A DNA stretch of 64,000 bases from Serratia liquefaciens (GTDB lineage Bacteria > Pseudomonadota > Gammaproteobacteria > Enterobacterales > Enterobacteriaceae): the NCBI GenBank assembly GCA_012719855.1, contig JAAXZN010000049.1:1-64000 (forward strand), written 5' to 3'. This document shows, one piece after another, positions 20,039 to 31,518 of the stretch (the first letter of the stretch is position 1; each line of letters starts with the position of its first letter). Made by a program: the position numbers and the translations under genes. The notes below the pieces were generated by a model. The model did not search any database. It was given only the letters and a program-made list of their open reading frames with translations, and was not told the origin of the DNA.

Positions 20039-23000
20039 ACTGGCTGGGCCTGGTGCCTTTAAGCCTGGCGATGCTGCCGCAGGCGCAAGGGGCAGAAACC
20101 GTTGCGCCGGAGCAGTGGCTGCTGGAGCAGGTGCGTGTTGGTGAGGCCGGCAACAAAGATGAGCTGGTGCGGCAGTCGCTCTATCGGCTTGAGCTAATGG
20201 ATCCGAATAACCCGGAGGTAATTTCCGCGCGTATGCGTCTGGCATTGCGTCAGGGCAATTTGGCGCTGGCGCAGCAACAGTTGGATAAGCTGAAACAGAT
20301 TGCGCCGCAGTCAAGCAGCTATCGACAGGCAGAAATGAACATGCTGCTTACCCAGCCGGAAACCCGTCAAAAGCTGCAGCAGGCGAGGCTGATGGCGACC
20401 GCCGGGCGTTTGCCGGAGGCGAAGGCGCAGTATGACGAGCTGTTCCACGGCGATCCGCCGACGTTGGAGTTGGCGGTGGAATACTGGCGTCTGGTCGCCC
20501 GGTTGCCGTGTCAGGAAGCCGCGGCGCTGAAACAGTTGCAGAGGCTGGATCAGCAATACTCCGGCAACGTGCCGCTGCGCATGTCGTTGGCCCGGATGCT
20601 GTTTAGCCAGGACCGTGATGCGCAGGCCTATGATCTTTTGCAGAAAGTGGCTGCCGATCCCGCCGGGCGCGGGGATGCCGCCGATCTGTGGCTGGAGAAA
20701 GTCAAAGCGATGCCGGTCAGTCCGCAGAGCGTTGCTGCCCTTAACCGTTTTCTTGGCGTTTTTGAAACCGGCGATCAGGCGGCCAGCGCCCGGCAAGAAC
20801 TGGCCCGGCAGCAGGCACTGCTTGCCGATCCTGTCTATCTGGCGCGGGTGCGCGGGCTGGCGCAGGTCGACAAGGGCGGCAGCCGCGCCGCCATTCCAGA
20901 GTTGAAAAAAGCGTTGGCGGCTTCACCCAACGACGCCGAGGTGCTGGGGGCACTCGGGCAGGCCTATTCCCGCGTCGGTAATCGCCCACAGGCGTTGAAC
21001 CTGTTTCGTCAGGCCTTGCAGGCCGATAAAAGCGGTTACGGTAGCAGTAAATGGCAGAGCCTGATCAAGAGCAACAGCTACTGGCTGGCAGTTGACGAGG
21101 GCGATAAGGCGCTGAAAGCCGGCAATCTGGCGCTGGCCCAGCAAAAATACCAACAGGCGCGCCAGACAGACAACAGCGACAGCAGCGCGGTGATCGGTCT
21201 GGGCGACGTTGCGGTGGCGCGCAAAGATGACGCCGCCGCCGAACGTTTCTACCAGCAGGCGTTGCGATTGGACCCAGGCAGCGGCAGTGCGGTGCGCGGG
21301 CTGGTAAATATCTACCAGCGCCAGTCGCCGGAAAAGGCGCTGGCCTATCTCAACAGTTTGCCACGCAGCCGGCAAAATAAATTGCGCAGCACGCTGGAGG
21401 GTTTGCAGCTCGACATGCTCAAGCAGCAGGCTGACCAGCTTGCAGAGCAAAAACAGTGGCATCAGGCGGCAGAGAAATATCGTCTCGCCCAGCAGAAGGA
21501 TCCTGACGATGTGTGGCTGACGTATCATTATGCTCAGACTCTGCGTCAGGCCGGGCAACCGGAGCAGGCGGACGCCCTGTTCAGTCGACTGGCGCAAAAA
21601 CAGCGCGGCAACCCGCAACTGACGTATGCCTACGCACTGTATCTTTCCGGTAGCGATCGCGATCAGCAGGCGTTGGCGCAGTTGAATACCTTGCCCGCCG
21701 CGCAGTGGAACGACAATATGCGCGAACTGGCACAACGGCTGAAGATGCAGGCGACGCTGGAACATGCCGATCGGCTGCGCGCGGCGGGTGATGAGACCGG
21801 GGCGGTGGCTTATCTGCGCCGGCAGCCGGCGGATACCCGCATTGATCTCCAGTTGGCCGACTGGGCGCTGGCGCGCGGTGAATATGACGCCGCACTGGCG
21901 GATTATCAGCGCGTGCGGGCGCGTGAGCCGAACAATCCAGATGCACGGTTAGGTGAAATAGAAGCCTATGTAGCGCAGGGCAAGCTGAGTGAGGCGCGTC
22001 AGCGATTGCAAACCGCCGCGCCGGACCCGAGCGAATCAGACAACAGCGAACGGCGGGTGGCCAATGCCTGGTATGCCGTCGGCGAACCCCAAAAAGCGAC
22101 CGAGATCTTTACCCGGCTAAAAACCGCGGCGCAGCAAGCGCCGGCAAGCCAGGCGAAGGCACTGATTTACCGCGATGCGGCGCGGCTTGAACGCGATCGG
22201 CAGCAGCCGGCACTGGCGCAACAGGATTATAAACAGGCGATGGTCGCCAGCGGCATTACGCCGAGCGTGCCGCAGGATAATGACAGTTATACCTATCTGA
22301 CGCGCAACAACCCGACAGATGACTGGCTGAAACGAGGCATTCGTTCGGACGCGGCGGATTTGTACCGCCAGCAAGACGTCAACGTCACCCTCGATCACGA
22401 TTACTGGGGCTCCAGCGGCACCGGCGGCATCTCCGATTACAAAGCGCACGACACCATGTTGCAGGTGGATATGCCGTTGTATGACGGGCGGGCGTTTTTC
22501 CGTTCCGATACCGTGCAGTTGAATGCCGGCAGCTTCTTCACCGACGGCAGCGGTAAATATTACGAAACCTTCGGCACCTGTAATAGCCAAGGGTGCAGCG
22601 GCGATGAGCGTCAGAAAACCACCGGCACCAGCGTGGCGGTCGGTTGGAAAAACGATCGCTGGGCGGGGGATATCGGTACCACGCCAATGGGCTTTGAGGT
22701 GGTCGACTGGGTCGGCGGGCTGGCCTACAGCGACGACTGGAACCACATTGGCTGGACGTTGGCGGCCTCGCGGCGCCCCATCTCCAGTTCGTTGCTGGCG
22801 TTCGGCGGCACCAGGGACCCAAACACCGGTACCACCTGGGGCGGCGTGCGTGCGACCGGGGTCAGCCTTAGCGCCAGTTACGATCGTGGCGAGGCGCATG
22901 GCGTCTGGGCCGATCTCAGCGCACATCAGTTAACCGGTAAAAACGTTGAGGATAACCAGCGTGAGCGCTTTATGGCCGGTTATTACTACAAGTTGATCAA

Positions 23001-23493
23001 CGAAGATAACCGCCGCGTCACCGTCGGGCTGAACACCATGCTGTGGCATTACCAGAAGGATTTGAGCGGTTATTCCCTCGGCCAGGGAGGCTATTACAGC
23101 CCACAGCAATATATGTCGCTGGCGGTGCCGGTCAATTATCGCCAGCGCACCGAAAACTGGTCCTGGGAGCTGGGCGGATCGGTGTCGTTGTCCCATTCAA
23201 AAACCAACAGCCAAAGGCGTTACCCACTGCAGGGGCTGATCCCGGACTCGCTGCCCGACAAGTTTGCTGTCGAGGACGGTAGCTCTTCTTCCGGCGTCGG
23301 TTATACCCTCCGGGCGCTGGTTGAGCGTCGCCTCAGTTCGCACTGGACGCTTGGCGCCGGCATCGACATCCAGCAGGCAAAAGACTATACCCCGAGCCAC
23401 GCTTTGATTTATCTGCGCTATTCGTTGGCCGGTTGGCAGGGTGACCTGGATTTACCGCCGCAACCACTGACGCCGTACGCCGACTTCAAGTAA
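20020..23493 (+). CDS. bcsC: Cellulose export outer-membrane protein BcsC
   Basis: This 1157-residue protein has exactly the length of E. coli BcsC. A signal peptide (residues 1-25, ending PQAQG) is followed by a long superhelix of TPR repeats (about 30-770) rich in Ala, Gln and Leu. A C-terminal 16-strand beta-barrel (about 800-1157) starts near the conserved [20 protein letters not shown] stretch. It conducts cellulose through the periplasm and outer membrane. It is the last gene of bcsRQABZC and is followed by a terminator. Confidence 0.96.
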   Translation: MRNFRINWLGLVPLSLAMLPQAQGAETVAPEQWLLEQVRVGEAGNKDELVRQSLYRLELMDPNNPEVISARMRLALRQGNLALAQQQLDKLKQIAPQSSSYRQAEMNMLLTQPETRQKLQQARLMATAGRLPEAKAQYDELFHGDPPTLELAVEYWRLVARLPCQEAAALKQLQRLDQQYSGNVPLRMSLARMLFSQDRDAQAYDLLQKVAADPAGRGDAADLWLEKVKAMPVSPQSVAALNRFLGVFETGDQAASARQELARQQALLADPVYLARVRGLAQVDKGGSRAAIPELKKALAASPNDAEVLGALGQAYSRVGNRPQALNLFRQALQADKSGYGSSKWQSLIKSNSYWLAVDEGDKALKAGNLALAQQKYQQARQTDNSDSSAVIGLGDVAVARKDDAAAERFYQQALRLDPGSGSAVRGLVNIYQRQSPEKALAYLNSLPRSRQNKLRSTLEGLQLDMLKQQADQLAEQKQWHQAAEKYRLAQQKDPDDVWLTYHYAQTLRQAGQPEQADALFSRLAQKQRGNPQLTYAYALYLSGSDRDQQALAQLNTLPAAQWNDNMRELAQRLKMQATLEHADRLRAAGDETGAVAYLRRQPADTRIDLQLADWALARGEYDAALADYQRVRAREPNNPDARLGEIEAYVAQGKLSEARQRLQTAAPDPSESDNSERRVANAWYAVGEPQKATEIFTRLKTAAQQAPASQAKALIYRDAARLERDRQQPALAQQDYKQAMVASGITPSVPQDNDSYTYLTRNNPTDDWLKRGIRSDAADLYRQQDVNVTLDHDYWGSSGTGGISDYKAHDTMLQVDMPLYDGRAFFRSDTVQLNAGSFFTDGSGKYYETFGTCNSQGCSGDERQKTTGTSVAVGWKNDRWAGDIGTTPMGFEVVDWVGGLAYSDDWNHIGWTLAASRRPISSSLLAFGGTRDPNTGTTWGGVRATGVSLSASYDRGEAHGVWADLSAHQLTGKNVEDNQRERFMAGYYYKLINEDNRRVTVGLNTMLWHYQKDLSGYSLGQGGYYSPQQYMSLAVPVNYRQRTENWSWELGGSVSLSHSKTNSQRRYPLQGLIPDSLPDKFAVEDGSSSSGVGYTLRALVERRLSSHWTLGAGIDIQQAKDYTPSHALIYLRYSLAGWQGDLDLPPQPLTPYADFK

Positions 23494-23520
23494 CCCAACA
23501 GAGGGAGATTCGGAGTGTCG

Positions 23521-23550
23521 ACACAGGGTAGTTTTGCTACCCTGTGTTTA
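23521..23550 (+). terminator. bcsRQABZC operon terminator
   Basis: The arms ACACAGGGTAG and CTACCCTGTGT with a TTTTG loop are followed by TTTATT, about 28 bases after bcsC. Confidence 0.85.
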
Positions 23551-23632
23551 TTCCCATTAGGAAAAGACTGAAACCCTCGTTTTTCTCGGTTTTGCCCAGG
23601 GCATGAAGAGATAAAAACAGCTAACAATCGAG

Positions 23633-23677
23633 TATACTCAGACCGGTTCAAGGGATGGGTATTATTCATCCCTTTTT
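23633..23677 (+). promoter_or_regulatory. Promoter and terminator-like hairpin in front of hmsP
   Basis: A perfect -10 box TATACT (23633-23638) lies 12 bases before a T-tailed hairpin, AAGGGATG-9-CATCCCTT followed by six T in all (23650-23677). The hairpin is 30 bases before the hmsP start. A transcript from this promoter would begin within or just before the hairpin, so it acts either as an attenuator-like leader or as a second terminator for bcs. The -35 is weak. Confidence 0.5.
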
Positions 23678-23707
23678 TATTTCAGCCCGAATTAGCGGAG
23701 AGCAGGT

Positions 23708-25714
23708 TTGCGGGTCAGGCGCTCATTAACGATTAAACAGATGGCAACGGTGTCCGGTGTGGCGCTGGTGACGATCTGTATCTTTATCGTGATCCAGTTA
23801 TTCCATTTTGTGCAGCAGCGCAGGGATGACTATGCCCAGCAACTGGAGAATATCGCGCATTCGGTACGCCAGCCGCTGGCGGAAGCGGTGTTGCGTATGG
23901 ACGTGCCGGAAACGAAGAAGGTGCTGAATACGCTGTTGCCGGTAGGGATCCTGACGCGCGCGGATATCGTGCTGCCGAACGAATTTCAGGCACTGCACGC
24001 CAACTTCCCGCCGGAACGCCCGGTACCGACAATGATCGCCCGCCTGTTCGAGTTGCCGATCCAGATTTCCGTTCCCCTCTATTCGGTGGAGCGCGTGCCG
24101 GCCAACCCGCAGCCATTGGCTTATCTGGTGCTGCAGGCCGATTCGTTCCGCATGTATCAATTTATTCTCAGCATGCTGTCGACCATGTTGTCGACCTATT
24201 TGCTGCTGGCTTTGATTTTGTCGGTTGCTATCAGCTGGTGTATGAACCGGCTGATGGTGCACCCGCTACGCGCGATGGCTAAAGAGCTGGAAAACATTTC
24301 CCAGGAAGAAGCGCCTTATCATCAACTGATGTTGCCGGCGTTGCACCAGGACGATGAACTGGGGCTGCTGGTGCGCAACTACAACCGCAATCAGCAGCGG
24401 CTGGCCAAGGCCTATGCCGAACTGAGCCGCATGAGCACTCGCCATCCGGTCACTGAGTTGCCCAATCAGGCGCTGTTCACCGCGCTGCTGGAACAACACA
24501 TTGCTTCCAGCCTGCGGCCCGAGCGTTTCAATCTGCTGGTTATCGGCATTGAAACGTTGCACGAGGCCTCGGGCGTGCTCAATCCGACGATGCGTGAAGC
24601 GCTGTTGTTGACGCTGGCGAAGAAATTACGTGAATGCATTGATGAAAACGGCGTGCTGGCGCAGTTAAGCAATACCGAATTCGCCATTCTGGCTAAAGGC
24701 GTTGAACGGCCGTTCCACGCCATGCAGTTGGCCCGCCGCATCATGGCGCAGATCAATGCGCCGCTGAGCCTGCAGGAAATGCCGCTGCGGCCCAGCGCCA
24801 GTATCGGTATCGCCCATTACCTGAACGCAGGGGAGAGCGCGGAGCAGCTGTTGCGTAGCGCCACCTCGGCGATGATGTCGGCGCATCGCGAAGGTAAAAA
24901 TCAGGTGCTGTTCTTCGAACCGAGCCTGACGGAACGCACCCAAAAGCGTCTGACGCAGGAAAGTGAGATCTTGCATGCCATTGAGCAGCGTCGTTTCACC
25001 CTGTTCCTGCAGCCGCAGATAGATATGCAGTCCAACGCGGTGATCGGCGCGGAAGCATTACTTCGTTGGCAGCAGTACGACGGCAGCTTTACCTTGCCGG
25101 CAGACGTCATTCCATTGGCTGAAGAGCTCGGGGTGATTGTGCCGCTGGGCAACTGGGTACTGGAAGAGGCTTGCCGTATCCTGGCGGATTGGCAGGCTCG
25201 GGGGATCACCCTGCCGCTGGCGGTAAACGTCTCGCCTATCCAGATGCAGCATGAGAATTTTGTCCCGCATCTGAAAAGCCTGCTGGCCCAGCACCGGATT
25301 GACCCGCGCAAGCTGCTGCTGGAAATTACCGAAACGGTGCGCATTGACGACCTCGATCGTGCGCTGGCGCTGCTGCGGGAACTGCACGATCTGGGGCTTT
25401 CCATCGCGTTGGACGATTTCGGCATGGGCTATTCCAGCCTTAATTACCTCAATCGATTGAAATGCTTGCCGATAGATTTGATTAAAATCGACAAGAGCTT
25501 TATTCAGGGGCTGCCGACGGATGACGCCATGGTGCGCATCGTCAGTTCGATCTCCGAAGTGCTGGCGCTGCCGGTGATGGCCGAAGGCGTGGAAAATGCC
25601 GAACAACGCGACTGGCTGCTGCAGCACGGTATTCATAGCGGTCAGGGGTTTTTGTTTGCCCGCCCATTGCCGCGCAGCGAATTTGAAGCCGAGTTCTGTC
25701 CGCCGCCAGTCTGA
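23708..25714 (+). CDS. hmsP: Membrane c-di-GMP phosphodiesterase HmsP/PdeK
   Basis: This 668-residue inner-membrane protein has TM1 at about 13-31, a periplasmic sensor region, TM2 at about 152-175, a HAMP-like linker, a degenerate GGDEF domain and a C-terminal EAL domain. In the GGDEF domain, SNTEF near residue 320 replaces GGDEF, so no cyclase activity is expected. The EAL domain is complete in its motifs: AEALLRW, ITETV, DDFGMGYSSLNYL and MAEGVE. It should hydrolyse c-di-GMP and so oppose BcsA activation. HmsP (YhjK/PdeK) is normally found beside bcs and dctA. The start is TTG 23708, seven bases after GGAG. Confidence 0.92.
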   Translation: MRVRRSLTIKQMATVSGVALVTICIFIVIQLFHFVQQRRDDYAQQLENIAHSVRQPLAEAVLRMDVPETKKVLNTLLPVGILTRADIVLPNEFQALHANFPPERPVPTMIARLFELPIQISVPLYSVERVPANPQPLAYLVLQADSFRMYQFILSMLSTMLSTYLLLALILSVAISWCMNRLMVHPLRAMAKELENISQEEAPYHQLMLPALHQDDELGLLVRNYNRNQQRLAKAYAELSRMSTRHPVTELPNQALFTALLEQHIASSLRPERFNLLVIGIETLHEASGVLNPTMREALLLTLAKKLRECIDENGVLAQLSNTEFAILAKGVERPFHAMQLARRIMAQINAPLSLQEMPLRPSASIGIAHYLNAGESAEQLLRSATSAMMSAHREGKNQVLFFEPSLTERTQKRLTQESEILHAIEQRRFTLFLQPQIDMQSNAVIGAEALLRWQQYDGSFTLPADVIPLAEELGVIVPLGNWVLEEACRILADWQARGITLPLAVNVSPIQMQHENFVPHLKSLLAQHRIDPRKLLLEITETVRIDDLDRALALLRELHDLGLSIALDDFGMGYSSLNYLNRLKCLPIDLIKIDKSFIQGLPTDDAMVRIVSSISEVLALPVMAEGVENAEQRDWLLQHGIHSGQGFLFARPLPRSEFEAEFCPPPV

Positions 25715-25920
25715 TTCCCTGTTCAGCCTTTTGCTACGGGCGGCACTCACGTCGTCCGCTGGCTCTCTGGCTTGAAATACCCCGCTTTCTCTACCCCTTT
25801 TGCGTTAGTGCAAAGAAAGGGTTACATCCTTTACAGCCTTGCATTCGGGCTGGCGCGTTTCAGCTCTTAAATTCGTATCAACATGTATCTATTGGTGCAA
25901 CAAATTATTTCCATGTTGTT

Positions 25921-25978
25921 AGGCGGGTGTTATTTTCCGCGCAAGCGATGAACAGGCGAGATAACCATAACACCGCCT
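25921..25978 (+). promoter_or_regulatory. Long stem-loop in the dctA leader
   Basis: AGGCGG-g-TGTTAT (25921-25933) pairs with ATAACA-CCGCCT (25967-25978), giving 12 base pairs with one bulge around a 33-base loop. The stem ends 19 bases before the dctA ribosome site. There is no T tract, so it is not a simple terminator. The rest of the 295-base hmsP-dctA gap shows nothing recognisable, although the dctA promoter must be there. Confidence 0.5.
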
Positions 25979-26009
25979 GGTGCGTGTCTTCCCCCCAAAG
26001 GATGTCCAT

Positions 26010-27299
26010 ATGAAACTCACTATCTTTAAAAGCCTCTATTTTCAGGTGCTGACGGCGATTACGCTGGGTATCCTGCTTGGCCATTTCTATCCTGACATTG
26101 GCGCACAGATGAAACCTCTGGGCGACGGATTCGTTAAGCTGATTAAAATGATCATCGCTCCGGTGATCTTCTGTACCGTGGTGACCGGCATCGCGGGCAT
26201 GGAAAGCATGAAGGCCGTTGGCCGTACCGGTGCGATTGCACTGCTTTATTTTGAAATCGTCAGCACCATTGCGCTGCTGATAGGTTTGCTGATCGTCAAC
26301 CTGGTACAGCCGGGCGCCGGGATGAACATCGATCCGGGTACGCTGGATGCCAAAGCGGTGGCGGTCTACGCCGAGCAGGCTCAGCAGCAGGGCATCATTC
26401 CGTTCTTGCTGGATATTATTCCGGGTAGCGTTATCGGCGCTTTCGCCAGCGGTAACATCTTGCAGGTGTTGCTGTTTGCCGTGCTGTTCGGCTTCGCTCT
26501 GCACCGCCTGGGTGAGAAAGGTCAGTTAATTTTCAACGTGATCGACAGCTTCTCCCGCGTGATTTTCGGCATCATCAATATGATTATGCGTCTGGCACCG
26601 CTGGGGGCTTTCGGGGCGATGGCATTCACCATCGGTAAATATGGCGTGGGCACGCTGCTGCAACTTGGCCAGTTGATCGCCTGCTTCTACATCACCTGCG
26701 TTCTGTTCGTGGTGGTGGTGCTGGGCTCCATTGCTCGCGCCAACGGTTTCAGCATTTTCAAATTCGTTCGCTATATAAAAGAAGAGCTGTTGATCGTGCT
26801 CGGGACCTCTTCCTCCGAGTCGGTGCTGCCGCGCATGCTCGACAAAATGGAGAAACTGGGGTGTAAGAAATCGGTGGTGGGCCTGGTTATTCCTACCGGC
26901 TACTCCTTTAACCTGGACGGCACCTCGATTTACCTGACCATGGCGGCGGTGTTTATCGCGCAGGCGACCAACACCCATATGGATATCGTGCATCAGGTGA
27001 CGCTGCTGGTGGTGCTGTTGCTGTCCTCGAAAGGGGCCGCGGGGGTGACCGGCAGCGGCTTTATCGTGCTGGCTGCGACCATTTCCGCCGTGGGCCACCT
27101 GCCGCTGGCCGGTCTGGCGTTGATTCTGGGCATTGACCGCTTCATGTCTGAAGCCCGCGCCCTGACCAACCTGGTCGGTAACGGTGTGGCTACGGTGGTG
27201 GTGGCCAAATGGTGTAAACAGCTGGACGAAAAACAGCTGCAAGACACCCTGTCCAACAAGCCGGGTGCAGGTGCCGACAAAACGCTGCCTTCAGCCTGA
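26010..27299 (+). CDS. dctA: C4-dicarboxylate transporter DctA
   Basis: This 429-residue proton- or sodium-coupled carrier for succinate, fumarate, malate and aspartate belongs to the DAACS family. It has the usual eight membrane helices and re-entrant loops. The serine-rich hairpin [12 protein letters not shown] and the [12 protein letters not shown] motif bind substrate and cation. ATG 26010 is eight bases after AAAGGA. A longer frame from 25980 has no ribosome site. The gene is monocistronic with its own terminator. In enterics dctA is induced by DcuSR and CRP-cAMP. No such site was identified with confidence here. Confidence 0.95.
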   Translation: MKLTIFKSLYFQVLTAITLGILLGHFYPDIGAQMKPLGDGFVKLIKMIIAPVIFCTVVTGIAGMESMKAVGRTGAIALLYFEIVSTIALLIGLLIVNLVQPGAGMNIDPGTLDAKAVAVYAEQAQQQGIIPFLLDIIPGSVIGAFASGNILQVLLFAVLFGFALHRLGEKGQLIFNVIDSFSRVIFGIINMIMRLAPLGAFGAMAFTIGKYGVGTLLQLGQLIACFYITCVLFVVVVLGSIARANGFSIFKFVRYIKEELLIVLGTSSSESVLPRMLDKMEKLGCKKSVVGLVIPTGYSFNLDGTSIYLTMAAVFIAQATNTHMDIVHQVTLLVVLLLSSKGAAGVTGSGFIVLAATISAVGHLPLAGLALILGIDRFMSEARALTNLVGNGVATVVVAKWCKQLDEKQLQDTLSNKPGAGADKTLPSA

Positions 27300-27312
27300 T
27301 TTAATCCTCAAA

Positions 27313-27345
27313 TCACCGGTTGCAGCCGCAGCCGGTGACGTTTTA
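27313..27345 (+). terminator. dctA terminator
   Basis: The arms TCACCGG and CCGGTGA with a 12-base loop are followed by CGTTTTA, just after the dctA stop. Confidence 0.75.
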
Positions 27346-27578
27346 TCCCCCCGCGTAATGATTTCTTGCATTAAAAAACCGGTTATCCATTATTTTTCAC
27401 ACCAATGAGTGACATCCGCAAAGGCGCGCGGTCTAACTCGATGGTACACTTTCTGCTTTCCGCCCCACCGTGAAACTCAGGGCGTTTTTATAGGCTGTGC
27501 GTCATGGCCTAATATTCCGGCGAATGGAATATCCGCATTTGCATAAAGAAATTGGATAGTCATTAAGTAGGGGTTCAC

Positions 27579-29072
27579 ATGCAGGGCACCAGAATTCATC
27601 TCATAGTAGGTGGGCTGCTGTTGGCTGCAGCCAACAGCAGCGTGCAGGCCGAAGCACTGCAACCCGATCCTGCCTGGCAGCAGGGGGCACTGGCCAACGG
27701 GTTTTCATGGCAGATACTGGATACACCGCAGCGGCCGAGCGACCGCGTAGAGCTGCGGTTGATGATCAATACCGGCTCGCTGGTCGAGTCCTCACAGCAG
27801 ATCGGCTTTGCCCATCTGCTGCCGCGCCTGTCTTTAGCGCGCAGCGAAAGCTTTACGCCGCCGCAGTTGCGTTCACTGTGGCAGCAGAGCGTGGATCCGG
27901 AGCGGCCTCTGCCGCCGGCCATCAGCTCTTATGATTTCACCCTGTATAATCTCAGTTTGCCGAATAACCGCCCGGACTTGCTGAAAGAAGCGCTGGCGTG
28001 GCTTTCCGACACTACCGGCAAACTGGCGATCGACGAGCATACGGTGCATGCGGTAATAAACTCCAACGTCGATCCGGTGGGCACTTTCCCGCCGAACCCG
28101 AAAGAGGCCTGGTGGCGATACCGCCTGAAAGGCTCGACGCTGCTGGCGCACGATCCGGCCCAGCCACCGAAGCGGCCGGTGAATGTCGATCAACTGAAAA
28201 AATTCTACCAACAGTGGTATACCCCGGACGCCATGACGCTGTACGTGGTGGGCAAGGTAGACAGCCGCAGCCTGGGCGAACAAATCAACAAGGCCTTCTC
28301 GCCGCTGAAAGGCAAGCGTGAAACGCCGGCCACCATGCCGACGCTGACGCCGTTGCCACCGCAGCCGGTCAGCCTGATCAGCGAGCAGGTCAAGCAGGAT
28401 ACGCTGTCGATCATGTGGGATGCGCCATGGCACCCGATCCGCGATTCGCAGAATTTAAGCCGCTACTGGCGTGGTGATATGGCCCGCGAGGCACTGTTCT
28501 GGCATCTCCAGCAGGTACTGGAAAAGAGCGACCAGAAAAACCTGCATCTGGGCTTTGATTGCCGCGTGCAATACCAACGTGCCCAATGCGCTATTCATCT
28601 CGACACGCCGAATAACAACCTGAACAACAGCCTGGGCTTTATTGCTCGTGAGCTGGCAAACGTGCGTAACAATGGGCTGTCGCAGGATGAGTTTAATGCC
28701 CTGCTGGCGCAGAAAACCGATCAGCTGAGCAAGCTGTTCGCAACCTATGCCCGTACCGATACCGACGTGCTGATGAGCCAACGCCTGCGTTCACAGCAGA
28801 GCGGCGTCGTGGATATCGCACCGGAGCAGTATCAGAAACTGCGCCAGGAGTTCCTGAGCGGATTGACGCTGGAAGCGCTGAATCAGGAGCTGAAACTTCA
28901 GCTTTCTCAGGATGCGACGCTGGTGTTGATGCAGCCGAAGGGCGAACCGGAAATGAGCATGAAGCAGTTACAGGAAACCTATAACGGCATTATGTCTCCG
29001 GCTCCGGCCGTGGTGTCGGAGGAAGTCAAACCGGCCGATACCGCCCCGGCCCCGGAAACCAGCGCACAGTAA
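27579..29072 (+). CDS. yhjJ: YhjJ, periplasmic M16 peptidase-like protein without the zinc motif
   Basis: This exported protein of 497 residues has a signal peptide ending VQAEA, near residue 26. It has the two-lobed M16 (insulinase/pitrilysin) fold, and the second-lobe segment WYTPDAMTLYVVGKVD is typical. The zinc-binding HxxEH expected after the first strand is absent. The aligned place reads GFAHLLPR, so peptidase activity is unlikely. E. coli YhjJ also lacks it. The C-terminus is a Pro/Ala-rich tail. The function is unknown. It lies between dctA and ppiC as a single gene. Confidence 0.85.
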   Translation: MQGTRIHLIVGGLLLAAANSSVQAEALQPDPAWQQGALANGFSWQILDTPQRPSDRVELRLMINTGSLVESSQQIGFAHLLPRLSLARSESFTPPQLRSLWQQSVDPERPLPPAISSYDFTLYNLSLPNNRPDLLKEALAWLSDTTGKLAIDEHTVHAVINSNVDPVGTFPPNPKEAWWRYRLKGSTLLAHDPAQPPKRPVNVDQLKKFYQQWYTPDAMTLYVVGKVDSRSLGEQINKAFSPLKGKRETPATMPTLTPLPPQPVSLISEQVKQDTLSIMWDAPWHPIRDSQNLSRYWRGDMAREALFWHLQQVLEKSDQKNLHLGFDCRVQYQRAQCAIHLDTPNNNLNNSLGFIARELANVRNNGLSQDEFNALLAQKTDQLSKLFATYARTDTDVLMSQRLRSQQSGVVDIAPEQYQKLRQEFLSGLTLEALNQELKLQLSQDATLVLMQPKGEPEMSMKQLQETYNGIMSPAPAVVSEEVKPADTAPAPETSAQ

Positions 29073-29099
29073 CGGCTGAGGGGGCGTTTGCCCCCTCAC

Positions 29100-29381
29100 T
29101 CAGTTGCGGTACAGCACCTTGATGATGTGGTAGCCGAACTGGGTTTTCACCGGGCCGTAGGGCTTCAGCAGCGGAATGCTGAACACCGCTTTATCGAAGG
29201 CCGCCACCATGGTGCCCTTGTTGAATTCGCCCAGCGAACCGCCGTTGCGCTTTGACGGGCACGTTGAGTATTTGCGCGCCAGCGTGTCGAAACTGACGCC
29301 GCGTTTAAGCTTGGCCAGCAGTTCTTCAGCCAGTTTTTCGTTATCTACCAGAATGTGCAGGGCGCACGCCGTCTTTGCCAT
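29100..29381 (-). CDS. ppiC: Peptidyl-prolyl cis-trans isomerase C (parvulin)
   Basis: This cytosolic parvulin of 93 residues, the same length as E. coli PpiC, is essentially a single rotamase domain ([16 protein letters not shown] to [14 protein letters not shown]). The start at 29381 ([12 protein letters not shown]) is preceded on the minus strand by AAAGG. The frame continues upstream to 29435, but those residues lack family support. The gene is divergent from rep. Confidence 0.93.
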   Translation of the reverse strand: MAKTACALHILVDNEKLAEELLAKLKRGVSFDTLARKYSTCPSKRNGGSLGEFNKGTMVAAFDKAVFSIPLLKPYGPVKTQFGYHIIKVLYRN

Positions 29382-29490
29382 GGTATTGCCTTTGTCGATA
29401 CAGAAATTGCGCTGATTATACCCGTTAAATCTCATCGGCGCTTTCTGCTACAATCCTCTCCCACGTTATAAAGTCGAGCAATAAAGCGCC

Positions 29491-31515
29491 ATGCGATTAA
29501 ACCCCAGCCAACAACAAGCCGTCGAATTCGTTACCGGGCCCTGCCTGGTGCTGGCCGGTGCCGGTTCCGGCAAGACGCGCGTCATCACCAACAAGATTGC
29601 TCACCTGATCCATAACTGTGGCTATCAGGCGCGGCACATCGCCGCCGTGACCTTTACCAATAAGGCCGCGCGCGAGATGAAAGAACGTGTGGCGCAAACC
29701 ATGGGGCGCAAAGAGGCGCGCGGGCTGATGATTTCTACGTTCCACACCCTGGGGCTGGAAATCATCAAGCGGGAATATGCCGCGCTGGAGATGAAATCCA
29801 ACTTCTCGCTGTTTGACGATCAGGACCAGTTGGCGCTGTTGAAAGAGCTGACTGAAAAATGGCTGGAGAATGACAAAACGCTGGTGGCGCAGCTGATTTC
29901 CACCATCTCCAATTGGAAGAATGATCTGGTCGATCCCAAGAAGGCGATGGAGCTGGCGCGCTCTGAGCGCGACAAGCTGTTCGCGCATTGCTACGGCCTG
30001 TATCACGCGCATATGCGAGCCTGTAACGTACTGGATTTCGACGATTTAATTCTGTTGCCGACCCTGCTGCTACAACGCAATGAAGAGGTGCGCGAGCGTT
30101 GGCAGAACCGTATTCGCTACCTGCTGGTGGACGAATATCAGGACACCAACACCAGTCAATACGAGCTGGTGAAACTGCTGGTGGGTAACCGCGCGCGTTT
30201 TACCGTGGTGGGTGATGACGATCAGTCGATCTACTCCTGGCGCGGCGCTCGCCCGCAGAACCTGGTGCTGTTGAAGGAAGACTTCCCGGCGCTGCAGGTG
30301 ATTAAGCTGGAACAGAACTACCGTTCGAGCGAACGCATTCTGAAGGCGGCGAATATTCTGATCGCCAATAACCCGCACGTGTTTGAAAAACGACTGTTTT
30401 CCGAACTGGGTTACGGCGAAGAGCTGAAGGTGGTGACCGCCAATAATGAGGATCACGAGGCCGAGCGCGTAGTGGGCGAACTGATCGCCCACCATTTCGT
30501 GAAGAAAACCAACTACGGCGATTATGCGATCCTCTACCGTGGCAACCATCAGTCGCGGCTGTTTGAAAAAATGCTGATGCAAAACCGCATCCCCTACAAA
30601 ATCTCCGGCGGCACCTCGTTTTTCTCGCGGCCGGAAATCAAGGATCTGCTGGCCTACCTGCGCGTTCTGACCAATCAGGATGATGACAGCGCCTTCCTGC
30701 GCATCGTCAATACGCCAAAACGCGAGATTGGCCCGGCGACGTTGCAAAAGCTGGGTGAATGGGCAAACCAACGCAATAAAAGCCTGTTCCGTGCCAGTTT
30801 TGATCTTGGGTTGAGCCAGCACCTGACCGGGCGCGGGCTGGAGTCTTTGCAACGCTTTACCCACTGGCTGGACGGCATCGCCCAACTGGCGGAGCGCGAG
30901 CCGGTGGCTGCGGTGCGTGATTTGATTCACGGGGTAGATTACGAAAGCTGGCTGTTTGAAACGTCCCCCAGCCCGAAAGCCGCCGAAATGCGCATGAAAA
31001 ACGTCAATACGCTGTTCGGCTGGATGACGGAAATGCTTGAGGGCAGCGAGCTGGATGAACCGATGACGCTGACCCAGGTGGTGACGCGCTTTACTCTGCG
31101 CGACATGATGGAACGTGGTGAAAGCGATGAAGAGCTGGATCAGGTGCAACTGATGACGCTGCACGCCTCCAAAGGATTGGAGTTCCCCTATGTGTTTCTG
31201 GTGGGGATGGAGGAGGGGTTATTGCCACATCAGAGCAGCATTGACGAAGATAACGTCGATGAAGAGCGACGTTTGGCCTATGTAGGTATCACTCGTGCTC
31301 AAAAGGAGCTGATTTTCACGCTGTGCCGCGAGCGTCGTCAATATGGCGAGCTGGTCCGCCCGGAGCCGAGCCGTTTCTTGTTGGAACTGCCGCAGGATGA
31401 CTTGGCGTGGGAAAGCGAGCGTAAAGTGGTCAGCCCGCAGGAAAGGATGCAAAAAGGGCAGAGCCATCTCGCCAATATTCGCGCTCAGTTGGCCAAGGCC
31501 AAGGGCGGAAGCTAG
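29491..31515 (+). CDS. rep: ATP-dependent DNA helicase Rep
   Basis: This 674-residue SF1A 3'-5' helicase helps replication forks pass transcription complexes and restart. Motif I is AGAGSGKT (about residues 23-30), motif II DEYQDTN, motif [17 protein letters not shown] and motif [15 protein letters not shown]. The C-terminus after about 640 is the basic tail that contacts DnaB. The length matches E. coli Rep (673). The uvrD paralogue starts at the other end of this window. Confidence 0.96.
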   Translation: MRLNPSQQQAVEFVTGPCLVLAGAGSGKTRVITNKIAHLIHNCGYQARHIAAVTFTNKAAREMKERVAQTMGRKEARGLMISTFHTLGLEIIKREYAALEMKSNFSLFDDQDQLALLKELTEKWLENDKTLVAQLISTISNWKNDLVDPKKAMELARSERDKLFAHCYGLYHAHMRACNVLDFDDLILLPTLLLQRNEEVRERWQNRIRYLLVDEYQDTNTSQYELVKLLVGNRARFTVVGDDDQSIYSWRGARPQNLVLLKEDFPALQVIKLEQNYRSSERILKAANILIANNPHVFEKRLFSELGYGEELKVVTANNEDHEAERVVGELIAHHFVKKTNYGDYAILYRGNHQSRLFEKMLMQNRIPYKISGGTSFFSRPEIKDLLAYLRVLTNQDDDSAFLRIVNTPKREIGPATLQKLGEWANQRNKSLFRASFDLGLSQHLTGRGLESLQRFTHWLDGIAQLAEREPVAAVRDLIHGVDYESWLFETSPSPKAAEMRMKNVNTLFGWMTEMLEGSELDEPMTLTQVVTRFTLRDMMERGESDEELDQVQLMTLHASKGLEFPYVFLVGMEEGLLPHQSSIDEDNVDEERRLAYVGITRAQKELIFTLCRERRQYGELVRPEPSRFLLELPQDDLAWESERKVVSPQERMQKGQSHLANIRAQLAKAKGGS

Positions 31516-31518
31516 AAG

